64,000 bases of DNA from Stenotrophomonas sp. BIO128-Bstrain (lineage in GTDB: Bacteria; Pseudomonadota; Gammaproteobacteria; Xanthomonadales; Xanthomonadaceae), in assembly GCF_030128875.1 (NCBI RefSeq), contig NZ_CP124620.1:124001-188000 (forward strand). Reading direction: 5' to 3'. The position numbers and the translations under genes are program-made. How positions within the stretch are numbered: the first letter of the stretch is position 1; each line of letters starts with the position of its first letter. Below are positions 26,012 through 35,571 of this stretch, in pieces. Under the pieces are notes generated by a model. That model saw only the letters and a list, made by a program, of their open reading frames with translations, did no database searches and was not told the origin of the DNA.

Positions 26012-27073
26012 TCATTGCAGCTTGGCAAGGACCGCGTCGGTTGCTGCGGCAGTACTCACCGCGAAACCCTTGGCGGCGAGGTCGGCGGTGAACACGCCGT
26101 CATCCAGCACGGCGTACACCGCTGCCTCGACCGTAGCAGCCTCTTCGTCCAGCCCCAGTGAATGCCGCAGCAGCATCGCCGCGCTGAAGATCGTGGCGTA
26201 GGGATTGGCGATGCCCTTGCCGGCGATGTCCGGCGCCGAGCCGTGGATCGGCTCGTAGATGCCGACCGCGCCGGGCTCGCCCAGCGAGGCCGAGGGCAGC
26301 AGGCCGAGCGAGCCGGCCAGCATCGAGGCTTCGTCGGTGAGGATGTCGCCGAACATGTTCTCGGTCACGATCACGTCGTACTCGCGCGGCTTGGCCAGCA
26401 GATGCATGGCCATCGAATCGACCAGCTGGTGCTCCAGGGCAATCTCCGGGAATTCCTCGCGGCCGATCCGTGCGGCGACGTCGCGCCACAGGCGCGAGGT
26501 CTCCAGGACGTTGGCCTTGTCCACCGAGGTGACCTTGCCGCGGCGGGTCTGCGCGAGCCGGAACGCGGTGCGCATGACGCGCTCGATCTCGCCCACGCTG
26601 TAACTGCACAGGTCGCTGGCGGTGTCGGCGGTGCGGGTCTTCTCACCGAAGTAGATGCCGCCGGTCAGTTCGCGCACGACGACGAAGTCCACGCCCTCCA
26701 GCAGTTCGGCCTTGATCGGCGAAGCGCCGAGCGCGGCCGCGTGCGTGCGCACCGGGCGCAGGTTGGCGTACAGCCCCAGTGCCTTGCGGATCGCCAGCAG
26801 GCCCTGTTCCGGGCGCACCTTGGCGTTGGGATCGGACCACTTCGGCCCGCCCACCGCACCGAGCAGGATGGCATCCGCCTTCCGGCAGGCCTCCAGCGTG
26901 GTGGCCGGCAGTGGTTCGCCGTGGCGATCGATGGCGATGCCACCGATGTCGTGCTCCTGGAACCCGAAGGTGTGCCCGAAACGGGTGGCAACGGCCTCCA
27001 GCACCGCCACGGCGGCGGCGGCGACTTCCGGACCGATGCCGTCACCCGGCAATACGACAATCTCAGCGTGCAT
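26012..27073 (-). CDS. leuB: 3-isopropylmalate dehydrogenase
   Basis: This 353-residue enzyme oxidises and decarboxylates 3-isopropylmalate to 2-oxoisocaproate with NAD+, the third step of leucine synthesis. The family marks are VLPGDGIGPEV at the start, AILLGAVGGPKW, VRELTGGIYFG, NVLETSRLWR, and MFGDILTDEASMLAGSLGLLPSA with the metal-binding Asp residues. Then come YEPIHGSAPDIAGKGIANP and a C-terminal helix. The ATG at 27073 lies 11 bases inside leuD, so the two are translationally coupled. It is the last gene of the operon. Confidence 0.97.
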   Translation of the reverse strand: MHAEIVVLPGDGIGPEVAAAAVAVLEAVATRFGHTFGFQEHDIGGIAIDRHGEPLPATTLEACRKADAILLGAVGGPKWSDPNAKVRPEQGLLAIRKALGLYANLRPVRTHAAALGASPIKAELLEGVDFVVVRELTGGIYFGEKTRTADTASDLCSYSVGEIERVMRTAFRLAQTRRGKVTSVDKANVLETSRLWRDVAARIGREEFPEIALEHQLVDSMAMHLLAKPREYDVIVTENMFGDILTDEASMLAGSLGLLPSASLGEPGAVGIYEPIHGSAPDIAGKGIANPYATIFSAAMLLRHSLGLDEEAATVEAAVYAVLDDGVFTADLAAKGFAVSTAAATDAVLAKLQ

Positions 27074-27640
27074 GTTCACTCTCGTAACGTTCGATATCAG
27101 GGGTACGGCCCAACAGATACCCCAATTGGTCCACGCCTTCCAGCAGGCAGGTCTGCGAGAAGCCGTCCAGCGGGAAGGTATAGACACGCCCGTCGGGCGT
27201 GCGCAGTTCGCGTGCGGCCACGTCGATGGTCAGTGCGTCGTCCGGGCGCTGCATCAGCGTCTGCACGTCGGCTTCGTCCAGCACGATCGGCAGCAGGCCG
27301 TTCTTCAGCGAATTGCCGCGGAAGATATCGGCGATCTCGCTGCTGACGATGGCACGCAGGCCCAGGTCGGTCAGCGCCCACGGCGCATGCTCGCGCGAAG
27401 AGCCGCAGCCGAAGTTGCGGCCGGCCAGCAGGATGCTGCGGCCGGCGTTGTGCGGCTGGTTGAAGGCGAACGCCGGGTTCGGCACGCCTTCGCTCTGCCA
27501 GCGCCAATCATTGAACGCATGCTTGCCCAACCCGACGCGCTCGGTGGTGGACAGGAAGCGCGCGGGGATGATCTGGTCGGTATCGATGTTGGTCTCGCGC
27601 AGCACCACGCTGGTCGAGGTCAGGGTACGGAAGCCGCTCA

Positions 27641-27641
<1 letters not shown>
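27063..27641 (-). CDS. leuD: 3-isopropylmalate dehydratase, small subunit
   Basis: This 192-residue swivel-domain subunit works with LeuC to isomerise 2- to 3-isopropylmalate. Marks: NIDTDQIIPARFL, GRNFGCGSSREHAPWALTDLG, and IFRGNSLKNGLLPIVL. Start 27641 overlaps the stop of leuC by one base (TCATCA arrangement on the plus strand), and its 3' end overlaps leuB. Confidence 0.97.
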
Positions 27642-29062
<1,421 letters not shown>

Positions 29063-29102
29063 GGACTGGCCTTGCTGCGATTCGGGGTACGTCATGGGGT
29101 GC

Positions 29103-30650
29103 TCAGGCCGCGGCGGTGGCCGTGGGCTGCTCGGTCGTCGCGCTGCGCTGGCGCAGCAGACGGTTGGCCACCTCCAGCCACGCCAATGCGGAGGCTTCGA
29201 TGATGTCGCGGCTGGTGCCGGTGCCTTCGTACTCCACGCCTTCGTGGCGCACGCTCAGGTTGGCTTCGCCGCGCGCATCGGCGCCGATGCCCACACTGTG
29301 CACGTGGTAGCTGTCCAGCATCAACTGCACGCCGGTGGCGGCCGACAGCGCGCCGAACAACGCATCCACCGGGCCATCGCCCTGGGCGGTTTCGGCAACC
29401 CGGTTGCCTTCAGGATCGGACAGCTCCACCAGCGCATTGGCGCGGCTGCCGACATCGCTGATCGTCATCGACGCCAGGCGGTAGCCGTTCTGGGTGGCAC
29501 TGCCCTGCATCAGGGTCTGCAGGTCGGCATCGGTGACCACGCGCTGCTGCTCGCACAGCGCCTTGAACTGCTCGAAGACCAGCTTCAGCTCTTCTTCTTC
29601 CAGCCAGAAGCCCAACGCACGCAGGCGCTGGTCGACCGCGGCGCGGCCACTGTGGCGGCCCAGCACCATCTGCGAGGACTCCCAGCCCACGTCTTCCGGT
29701 CGCATGATTTCGTAGGTGCCGCGGTGGCGCAGCATGCCGTGCTGGTGGATGCCCGACTCGTGCGCGAAGGCGTTGGCGCCGACGATCGCCTTGTTGCGCT
29801 GGACCGGCATGCCGACCAGGCGCTGCAGCAGCTGGGAGGTGGCCACGATGCGCTGGGTGTTGATGCGCGTGTCTTCGTCGTAGAAGGCGTTGCGTACCTT
29901 CAGCACCATCGCGATCTCTTCCAGCGAGCAGTTGCCCGCACGCTCCCCGATGCCGTTGATGGTGCACTCGACCTGGCGTGCGCCGCCTTCGATGGCGGCC
30001 AGCGAGTTGGCCACGGCCAGGCCCAGATCGTTGTGGCAGTGCGCGCTGAAGATGATGCGGTCGCTGTCGGGCACACCCGCAATCACGCGCTGGAACATGC
30101 CGCGGATCTCTTCGGGCGTGGTGAACCCCACGGTGTCGGGCAGGTTGATGGTGGTGGCGCCGGCGGCCACGGCCACGCGGGCAACCTCGATCAGGAAATC
30201 CTCCTCGGTGCGCGTGGCATCTTCAGCGGAGAACTCCACATCGCCCACGTAGCTGCGGGCCAGGCTGACGTGCTTGTGCACCGACTCCAGCACCTGCTCG
30301 CGGCTCATGCGCAGCTTGTGCTCGCGATGCAGCGGGCTGGTCGACAGGAATACATGCAGGCGCGGGTTCGCGGCGGCCTCCAGCGCCTTGGCCGAGGTTT
30401 CGATATCGGCGGCCAGGCAGCGCGACAGCACGGCCAGGGTCGGGCGACGGACCTCACGGGCGATCATCGCCATTGCTTCGCGGTCGGACTGGGAACTGGC
30501 CGGGAAGCCGGTTTCCATGACATCCACGCCCAGCTCGTCCAGCGCGCGGGCCATCACCAGCTTCTGCTGCGGGCTCATGCTGCAGCCGGGCGATTGCTCG
30601 CCGTCGCGCAGGGTGGTGTCGAAAATTCTGATTCGGGGGGAGTTGGGCAT
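29103..30650 (-). CDS. leuA: 2-isopropylmalate synthase
   Basis: This 515-residue enzyme condenses 2-oxoisovalerate with acetyl-CoA, the first committed step of leucine synthesis, and is normally inhibited by leucine. The N-terminal TIM barrel starts with the metal motif [16 protein letters not shown]. It continues with [20 protein letters not shown] (the metal-binding HxH) and ends with [16 protein letters not shown]. From about residue 395 the LeuA dimerisation and allosteric domain follows ([37 protein letters not shown]). The start at 30650 is 2 bases after the ilvA stop, so the two are coupled. Confidence 0.96.
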   Translation of the reverse strand: MPNSPRIRIFDTTLRDGEQSPGCSMSPQQKLVMARALDELGVDVMETGFPASSQSDREAMAMIAREVRRPTLAVLSRCLAADIETSAKALEAAANPRLHVFLSTSPLHREHKLRMSREQVLESVHKHVSLARSYVGDVEFSAEDATRTEEDFLIEVARVAVAAGATTINLPDTVGFTTPEEIRGMFQRVIAGVPDSDRIIFSAHCHNDLGLAVANSLAAIEGGARQVECTINGIGERAGNCSLEEIAMVLKVRNAFYDEDTRINTQRIVATSQLLQRLVGMPVQRNKAIVGANAFAHESGIHQHGMLRHRGTYEIMRPEDVGWESSQMVLGRHSGRAAVDQRLRALGFWLEEEELKLVFEQFKALCEQQRVVTDADLQTLMQGSATQNGYRLASMTISDVGSRANALVELSDPEGNRVAETAQGDGPVDALFGALSAATGVQLMLDSYHVHSVGIGADARGEANLSVRHEGVEYEGTGTSRDIIEASALAWLEVANRLLRQRSATTEQPTATAAA

Positions 30651-30652
30651 GG

Positions 30653-31750
30653 TCACCAGGAGGTCTCCTCGACGGCAATGTCGGATGGGATGGCAGAGGT
30701 AGGAATCGAAACGGAAATCGGGGGTGTCGCGAGCACGGTTGGTAGGGGCGGGCGTGTTCGCTCGCTGGCGCGGCGGCGCGGTTTGCGCGGGGGGCGGGGA
30801 CGGATGTCGGCCAGCAGCTGGGCCAGGACCAGCGCATCGATGTTGCCGCCGGAGACCACCGCGCACTTGCGCTTGCCGGCCACGCGGCGGCCGGCCGCCA
30901 GCGCCAGCGCGCCGGCGCCTTCGGCGATGACGTGTTCTTCCAGCGCCAACCGCACCAGGGTTTCGCGCAGCTCGGCTTCGCGGACGATGACGATATCGTC
31001 CAGCAATGCGCTGCACAGCCTGCGGGTCAGGAAACCGGGGATCTTCACCTTGACGCCGTCGGCCAGGGTAGCGACCGGGGCGATCTCACGCACGTCGCCG
31101 CGGATCGCACGGGCCATCGAATCGACGCCCTCGACCTGCGCGCCGACGATGCGTACACCCTGCGATTTCAGCGCCAGCGCGACGCCCGAAGCCAGGCCAC
31201 CGCCGCCGATCGGCACGATCACCACGTCGGGCGCATGCGGGGCCAGTTCGATGCCCAGGGTGCCCTGGCCGGCGATCACGTCGGGGTCGTCGAAGGCGGA
31301 CAGGAAACGGTAGCCGTGCTGGTCGGCCAGGGCGCGGGCGAAGGCGTAGGCCTCGTCGTAGCTCTCGCCGTGCTGGCGGACCGTGGCGCCCCAGTGGGCG
31401 ACACCGGCAATCTTGGTGGCGGGCGCACCGTGTGGCATCACGGTGATCGCGGGGATGTTCAGACGGTAGGCGGCCCAGGCCACGCCCTGGGCGTGGTTGC
31501 CGGCGGAGGCGCAGATGACCGGGCGGTCATCGCCGCGCTCACGCCCGGCCAGCAGTGCGTTCAGGGCGCCGCGCACCTTGTACGACCCGGTGCGCTGCAG
31601 GTTTTCCAGCTTCAGCCACACGCCGAAACGTTCGGCGTAATGCAGCGGCGTGGGCGGCAGGAAGCGGCGCAGCCGCGCCTGCGCGGCCAGCACGTCGGCG
31701 ACGCTTACGTCGCCTACATCCGGTTCCTGCGGGGTACGGCTAGCCGGCAT
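30653..31750 (-). CDS. ilvA: Threonine dehydratase without ACT regulatory domain
   Basis: This 365-residue PLP enzyme deaminates threonine to 2-oxobutyrate, the entry to isoleucine. The PLP Lys is Lys58 in [11 protein letters not shown]. Also seen are [33 protein letters not shown] and [16 protein letters not shown]. The protein stops soon after the catalytic domain: no ACT-like regulatory domain follows. Instead there is a basic, proline-rich tail ([20 protein letters not shown]). Start 31750 gives a TdcB-like beginning; another ATG lies at 31780 and the frame stays open upstream through a 54-base tandem repeat, so the true start is uncertain. Position in the ilv-leu operon argues for a biosynthetic role. 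Confidence 0.85.
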   Translation of the reverse strand: MPASRTPQEPDVGDVSVADVLAAQARLRRFLPPTPLHYAERFGVWLKLENLQRTGSYKVRGALNALLAGRERGDDRPVICASAGNHAQGVAWAAYRLNIPAITVMPHGAPATKIAGVAHWGATVRQHGESYDEAYAFARALADQHGYRFLSAFDDPDVIAGQGTLGIELAPHAPDVVIVPIGGGGLASGVALALKSQGVRIVGAQVEGVDSMARAIRGDVREIAPVATLADGVKVKIPGFLTRRLCSALLDDIVIVREAELRETLVRLALEEHVIAEGAGALALAAGRRVAGKRKCAVVSGGNIDALVLAQLLADIRPRPPRKPRRRASERTRPPLPTVLATPPISVSIPTSAIPSDIAVEETSW

Positions 31751-31806
31751 CGTGCACCCGGCCACGGTGATCGTCGCCATGCGGTACGCGCTGCGACGGC
31801 GCGCCG

Positions 31807-31914
31807 TGGTGCGACGTCGTGCATCCTGCACGCGCACCACTTGCACATCCCTGTGCTGCGCGGTGCGACGCCATGCATCCTGCACGCGCACCACTTGCAC
31901 ATCCCTGTGCTGCG
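31807..31914. repeat. 54-base tandem duplication between ilvM and ilvA
   Basis: Two adjacent copies (31807-31860 and 31861-31914) differ at only three or four positions. They lie in the longest gap of the operon and read through in the ilvA frame without a stop, encoding repeated HRDVQVVRVQDARRRT-like residues. Confidence 0.9.
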
Positions 31915-31957
31915 AGAAGAGACCTCCGTACCGGCACCGATGCAGCGGTGCGGGCGT

Positions 31958-32212
31958 TCATGCGGATACCCCGGGTTCCAGTGCGCTGATGCGCACCGAA
32001 ACACAGTCGTAGATCTTCTCGATCTGGCGGCGCAGCGTTTCCGGTGGACGGGTGCTGTCCACCACCAGCTGCAGGTGCCAGCGGCCATCGTCGGCGGCAT
32101 TGGGCGCGCCGGCGATCGCGCGCGGCGCGAAGCCGCGGCGTTCGGCCATGCCGATCACGCGCAGCAGCGCGCCTTCGGCCGGGGTCAGCACCAGGTCAAG
32201 CCGGTATTGCAT
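31958..32212 (-). CDS. ilvM: Acetolactate synthase small regulatory subunit, IlvM-like ACT protein
   Basis: This 84-residue single ACT-domain protein starts MQYRLDLVLTPAEGALLRVIGMAERRGF, the typical first strand-helix-strand, and ends with RQIEKIYDCVSVRI. It pairs with the large subunit to tune acetolactate synthase activity. Its start lies 17 bases inside ilvG, so the two are made in step. The length matches IlvM rather than the longer IlvH/IlvN. Confidence 0.88.
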   Translation of the reverse strand: MQYRLDLVLTPAEGALLRVIGMAERRGFAPRAIAGAPNAADDGRWHLQLVVDSTRPPETLRRQIEKIYDCVSVRISALEPGVSA

Positions 32213-33929
32213 TGGGGAACTCCTGGGACTGATGGGCGGGGTTGCTTTCCAGCATCGTGCTGTTGGCGTTGTTGGGCGGCACCAGCGGCCACACGTTGGC
32301 ACGGGCATCGATGGCCACATGCAGCAGCGCCGGGCCGGGCTGGGCCAGCATCGCGGCCAGGCCACCTTCGACATCGTCACGTGCTTCAATGCGCGTGGCC
32401 GGAATGCCGAACACCTGCGCCAGCGCAGCGAAGTCCGGGTTGTCGGACAGATCGATCTCGCTGTAGCGCTCGGCGAAGAACAGCTCCTGCCACTGGCGGA
32501 CCATGCCCAGCGAGCTGTTGTCCAGCAGCACGATCTTCACCGGCAGGCGGCAGCGGGCGATGGTGACCAGCTCCTGCACGTTCATCATGAAACTGCCATC
32601 GCCGGAGACCAGCACCACGGTGCGGTCGGGGCAGGCGAACTGCGCGCCCATCGCTGCCGGCAGGCCGAAGCCCATCGTGCCCAGCGCGCCGCTGGTCAGG
32701 TGGTTGCGTGGGTGGTTGAAGCGGCAGTGCTGGGCGACCCACATCTGATGCTGGCCGACATCGCAGGCGATGATCGCGTCGCTCGGGGCCAGTTCGCTCA
32801 GGCGCTTCAGCAGCGCCGGTGCATAGATGTGCTTGCCCGGTGCGTCGTAGCGCGGCGCGAAGCGTTCACGATGGCCCTGGCAGCGCTTCGCCCAGGCCTC
32901 CTGCGTGGCCGGGGCGGTGGCCGCGGCGGTCAGGGCGCGCAACGCCGTACCCACGTTGCCCGGCACCGCGATGTCGGCGGTGCGCAGCTTGGAGATTTCG
33001 TACGCGTCGGCATCGATATGCACGACGCGCGCAAACGGAGCGAACTCGTTCAACTTGCCGGTGGCGCGGTCATCGAAACGGGCGCCGACCACCACCAGCA
33101 GATCGCTTTCCTGCACCGCCATGTTCGCCGCGCGGGTACCGTGCATGCCCAGCATGCCCAGGTAGTGCGGATGCTGCGGCGGCAGCGCACCCAGCCCGCG
33201 CAGGGTCAGCACGGTCGGGATCGCCGTGGCCTCGACGAAGGCACGGAAGTCCTCCACCGCATCGCCCAGCGCCACGCCACCACCGGCATAGATCACCGGC
33301 TTCTCGGCCTCGGCGATGGCGGCGATGGCATGCGCGATGGCCTCGTCCTGCGGCGCAGGCGGTGCCACCACGGTGGAGGGGACGTGGTCGGGCAGATGCG
33401 ACGCATCGGCGACCTGCACGTCCTTGGGCAGATCGATCAGCACCGGACCCGGGCGACCCTCGCGGGCGATCCTGAACGCATCGGCGACCACCTGCGGCAG
33501 GTCATCGACCGAGCGCACCAGCCAGCTGTGCTTGACGATCGGCAGGGTCAGCCCGAACACGTCCAGTTCCTGGAACGCGTCGGTGCCCAGCAGCGGGGTG
33601 GCGACCTGGCCGGTGATGCAGACCATCGGCACCGAATCCAGCATCGCATCGGCGATGCCGGTGACCAGGTTGGAGGCGCCCGGGCCGGAGGTGGCGACGC
33701 AGACGCCGACCCGGCCACTGGCGCGGGCGAAGCCGTTGGCAGCCAGGGCGGCGCCCTGCTCGTGGCGGACCAGGATGTGCTTCAGCCCGGAATCCACCAG
33801 GGCGTCGTAGAACGGCATGATGGTGCCGCCCGGATAGCCGAACAGCGTATGCACGCCCTCGGCTTCCAGGGCCTGCGTCAACCAGCGTGCGCCGTTGCGG
33901 GGCGCGGTGCTGTGTGCGGAGGTGTTCAT
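32196..33929 (-). CDS. ilvG: Acetolactate synthase, large subunit
   Basis: This 577-residue ThDP- and FAD-dependent enzyme makes acetolactate or acetohydroxybutyrate for valine, leucine and isoleucine. The N-terminal Pyr domain has LFGYPGGTIMPFYDAL and VRHEQGAALAANGFAR (ThDP-activating Glu), plus CVATSGPGASNLVTGIADA. The C-terminal ThDP-binding motif is GDGSFMMNVQELVTIARCRL and VLLDNSSLGMVRQWQ. Start 33929. It follows ilvC after 39 bases. IlvG rather than IlvB/IlvI is inferred from the adjacent ilvM. Confidence 0.95.
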   Translation of the reverse strand: MNTSAHSTAPRNGARWLTQALEAEGVHTLFGYPGGTIMPFYDALVDSGLKHILVRHEQGAALAANGFARASGRVGVCVATSGPGASNLVTGIADAMLDSVPMVCITGQVATPLLGTDAFQELDVFGLTLPIVKHSWLVRSVDDLPQVVADAFRIAREGRPGPVLIDLPKDVQVADASHLPDHVPSTVVAPPAPQDEAIAHAIAAIAEAEKPVIYAGGGVALGDAVEDFRAFVEATAIPTVLTLRGLGALPPQHPHYLGMLGMHGTRAANMAVQESDLLVVVGARFDDRATGKLNEFAPFARVVHIDADAYEISKLRTADIAVPGNVGTALRALTAAATAPATQEAWAKRCQGHRERFAPRYDAPGKHIYAPALLKRLSELAPSDAIIACDVGQHQMWVAQHCRFNHPRNHLTSGALGTMGFGLPAAMGAQFACPDRTVVLVSGDGSFMMNVQELVTIARCRLPVKIVLLDNSSLGMVRQWQELFFAERYSEIDLSDNPDFAALAQVFGIPATRIEARDDVEGGLAAMLAQPGPALLHVAIDARANVWPLVPPNNANSTMLESNPAHQSQEFPNAIPA

Positions 33930-33968
33930 GCGGTGACCTTTACGAAAGCGGGTGGGGGAGCCGCGCGT

Positions 33969-34943
33969 TTACGCGGCTTGACTTTGCAACCAGACCATCT
34001 TGGCGCGCAGTTCCTTGCCTACCTTCTCGATCGGGTGCTCCAGGTCGGCCTGCTTGAACTTGTTGTAGTTCGGCAGGCCCGCTTCGTACTCGGCCACCCA
34101 GTTCTTGGTGAAGGTGCCGTTCTGGATGTCGGTCAGCACGTCCTTCATGCGCGCCTTGGTACCGGCATCGATGACGCGCGGGCCGCTGACGTAGTCGCCG
34201 TACTGCGCGGTCTCGGAGATGAATTCCAGCATGCGGGTGATGCCGCCTTCGTAGAACAGATCCACGATCAGCTTCAATTCGTGCAGTACTTCGTAATAGG
34301 CGATTTCCGGCTGATAGCCGGCTTCGACCAGGGTTTCGAACCCGGCCTGGACCAGTGCCGAAGCACCGCCGCACAGCACGGCCTGTTCGCCGAACAGATC
34401 GGTCTCGGTCTCTTCCTTGAAGGTGGTCTGGATCAGGTTGGCGCGCGCGCCGCCCAGACCACCGGCGTAAGCCAGGGCGAACTCGGCGGCCTTGCCGCTC
34501 TTGTCCTGGTAGACCGCCCAGATGCACGGTACGCCGCGGCCGATTTCATACTCGCGACGGACCAGCGCACCCGGGCCCTTCGGTGCGACCAGCACCACGT
34601 CCAGATCCTCGCGCGGGGTGATCATGTCGAAGTGGACGTTCAGGCCATGCGCGAACAGCAGCACCGCGCCCTGTTTCATGTTCGGTGCGAGCACATCTTC
34701 GTAGAGCTTCTTCTGCACCATGTCCGGGGTCAGCACCGCGACCAGATCGGCATCCTTCACCGCTTCGGACGGCGCTTTGACGGTGAAGCCGTCGGCCTGT
34801 GCCTTGACCTCGGTCGGACCGCCCGGGCGCAGCCCGACGACGACATCGAAACCGGATTCACGCAGATTCAGCGCGTGCGCGCGGCCCTGGCTGCCGTAGC
34901 CGACAACAGCGATCTTGATCTGGGGCAGGTCGTTGGTGCTCAT
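33969..34943 (-). CDS. ilvC: Ketol-acid reductoisomerase (class I)
   Basis: This 324-residue NADPH-dependent enzyme converts acetolactate to 2,3-dihydroxyisovalerate. The Rossmann motif is [20 protein letters not shown]. The metal-binding residues are in [14 protein letters not shown] (Asp and Glu) and [20 protein letters not shown]. Length and fold match the short class I form. As the first structural gene of the superoperon it is separated from the attenuator by about 210 bases. Downstream ilvG, ilvM, ilvA and leuACDB follow on the same strand with gaps of 40 bases or less or with overlaps, except for the ilvM-ilvA gap. Confidence 0.97.
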   Translation of the reverse strand: MSTNDLPQIKIAVVGYGSQGRAHALNLRESGFDVVVGLRPGGPTEVKAQADGFTVKAPSEAVKDADLVAVLTPDMVQKKLYEDVLAPNMKQGAVLLFAHGLNVHFDMITPREDLDVVLVAPKGPGALVRREYEIGRGVPCIWAVYQDKSGKAAEFALAYAGGLGGARANLIQTTFKEETETDLFGEQAVLCGGASALVQAGFETLVEAGYQPEIAYYEVLHELKLIVDLFYEGGITRMLEFISETAQYGDYVSGPRVIDAGTKARMKDVLTDIQNGTFTKNWVAEYEAGLPNYNKFKQADLEHPIEKVGKELRAKMVWLQSQAA

Positions 34944-35153
34944 GGGGGAGGTCCTTTGGAGGCAAGAAAAAAGAGGGCCGACGGTCAGCGACGCGTCGGC
35001 CCATCAGGGGAAGGGGTGGCACCGGCCTGGCCGCGACCACACGCGAACGCACCCGCCGTGGGGGCGGTGGGCGTCGGCTGGCTCGGGGCGGGCTGGCGGG
35101 TCATGGTGGAAGGCAACTCGGAGGGGAGGATGGAAAACAAAGGGTTCTGAAAC

Positions 35154-35186
35154 GAAAAAACCCGCACCTGGTCGGGTGCGGGTTTT
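35154..35186 (-). terminator. Attenuator terminator of the ilv-leu operon
   Basis: On the minus strand AACCCGCACC, loop CGACCA-like, GGTGCGGGTT is followed by TTTTCG (stem arms 35161-35168 and 35175-35182). It stands between a leader peptide and ilvC, where a constitutive terminator would silence the operon, so it is read as an attenuator. The upstream sequence AGGTGCGGG at 35233-35225 can pair with the same arm and would act as antiterminator. Confidence 0.85.
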
Positions 35187-35208
35187 GATGGATACCTGGC
35201 AGTCTTGC

Positions 35209-35334
35209 TTACACGCCGGTCCGTCCCGCACCTGTTGGTTGGGTAATAAGTACGAGGACGAGAAGCGAATGGATCGCGGCCGCGCCGGGGTCGGCGTGCT
35301 GGATGGATTCGCGGGTGGCTGTGCGCTGCAACAT
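35209..35334 (-). CDS. ilv-leu leader peptide (41 residues) with a Leu/Val/Ile run
   Basis: ATG at 35334 to TAA at 35211-35209. The peptide reads MLQRTATRESIQHADPGAAA then IHSLLVLVLITQPTGAGRTGV: seven consecutive branched-chain codons at 35265-35245 (Leu Leu Val Leu Val Leu Ile), just before the antiterminator arm. Ribosome stalling there for lack of charged tRNA would leave the arm at 35233-35225 free to pair with the terminator's first arm and allow transcription into ilvC. This is classical branched-chain attenuation; I find no Shine-Dalgarno sequence. No experimental proof can be read from DNA. Confidence 0.8.
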   Translation of the reverse strand: MLQRTATRESIQHADPGAAAIHSLLVLVLITQPTGAGRTGV

Positions 35335-35365
35335 GAGATCGAGAAAACCACACGGGTTTTGGCGG

Positions 35366-35371
35366 TGTCAA
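35366..35371 (-). promoter_or_regulatory. -35 box candidate of the ilv-leu operon
   Basis: A perfect TTGACA on the minus strand (35371-35366). A 17-base spacer leads to the weak GTTTTC (35348-35343). Transcription would begin within a few bases of the leader-peptide ATG at 35334. Confidence 0.45.
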
Positions 35372-35571
35372 CCCTGGCAGGACAATTTCCATCGGTTTCG
35401 TCTGCATCCACCGCAATGCCCCGCCAGACAAGGATGGTTGCGGCTGAAAGCGTTCCGGTGAACCGGAATTCAGTATTTTGGCGCTGTCGATTGCGCGGAT
35501 CCGGGGCCGATTTCCACCCCGGCACATGACCATTGTGGGATGCCATCACAGGGCATCTGCCGCCACCATCG

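Noticed and set aside
31818..31913. CRISPR-like repeat at the ilvM-ilvA junction
   Set aside because: Only two copies, with no spacer between them: a simple 54-base tandem duplication.
34944..35153. A coding gene between ilvC and the attenuator
   Set aside because: Short frames here are Pro/Thr/Arg-rich and unsupported; the stretch is best seen as the untranslated leader after the attenuator.
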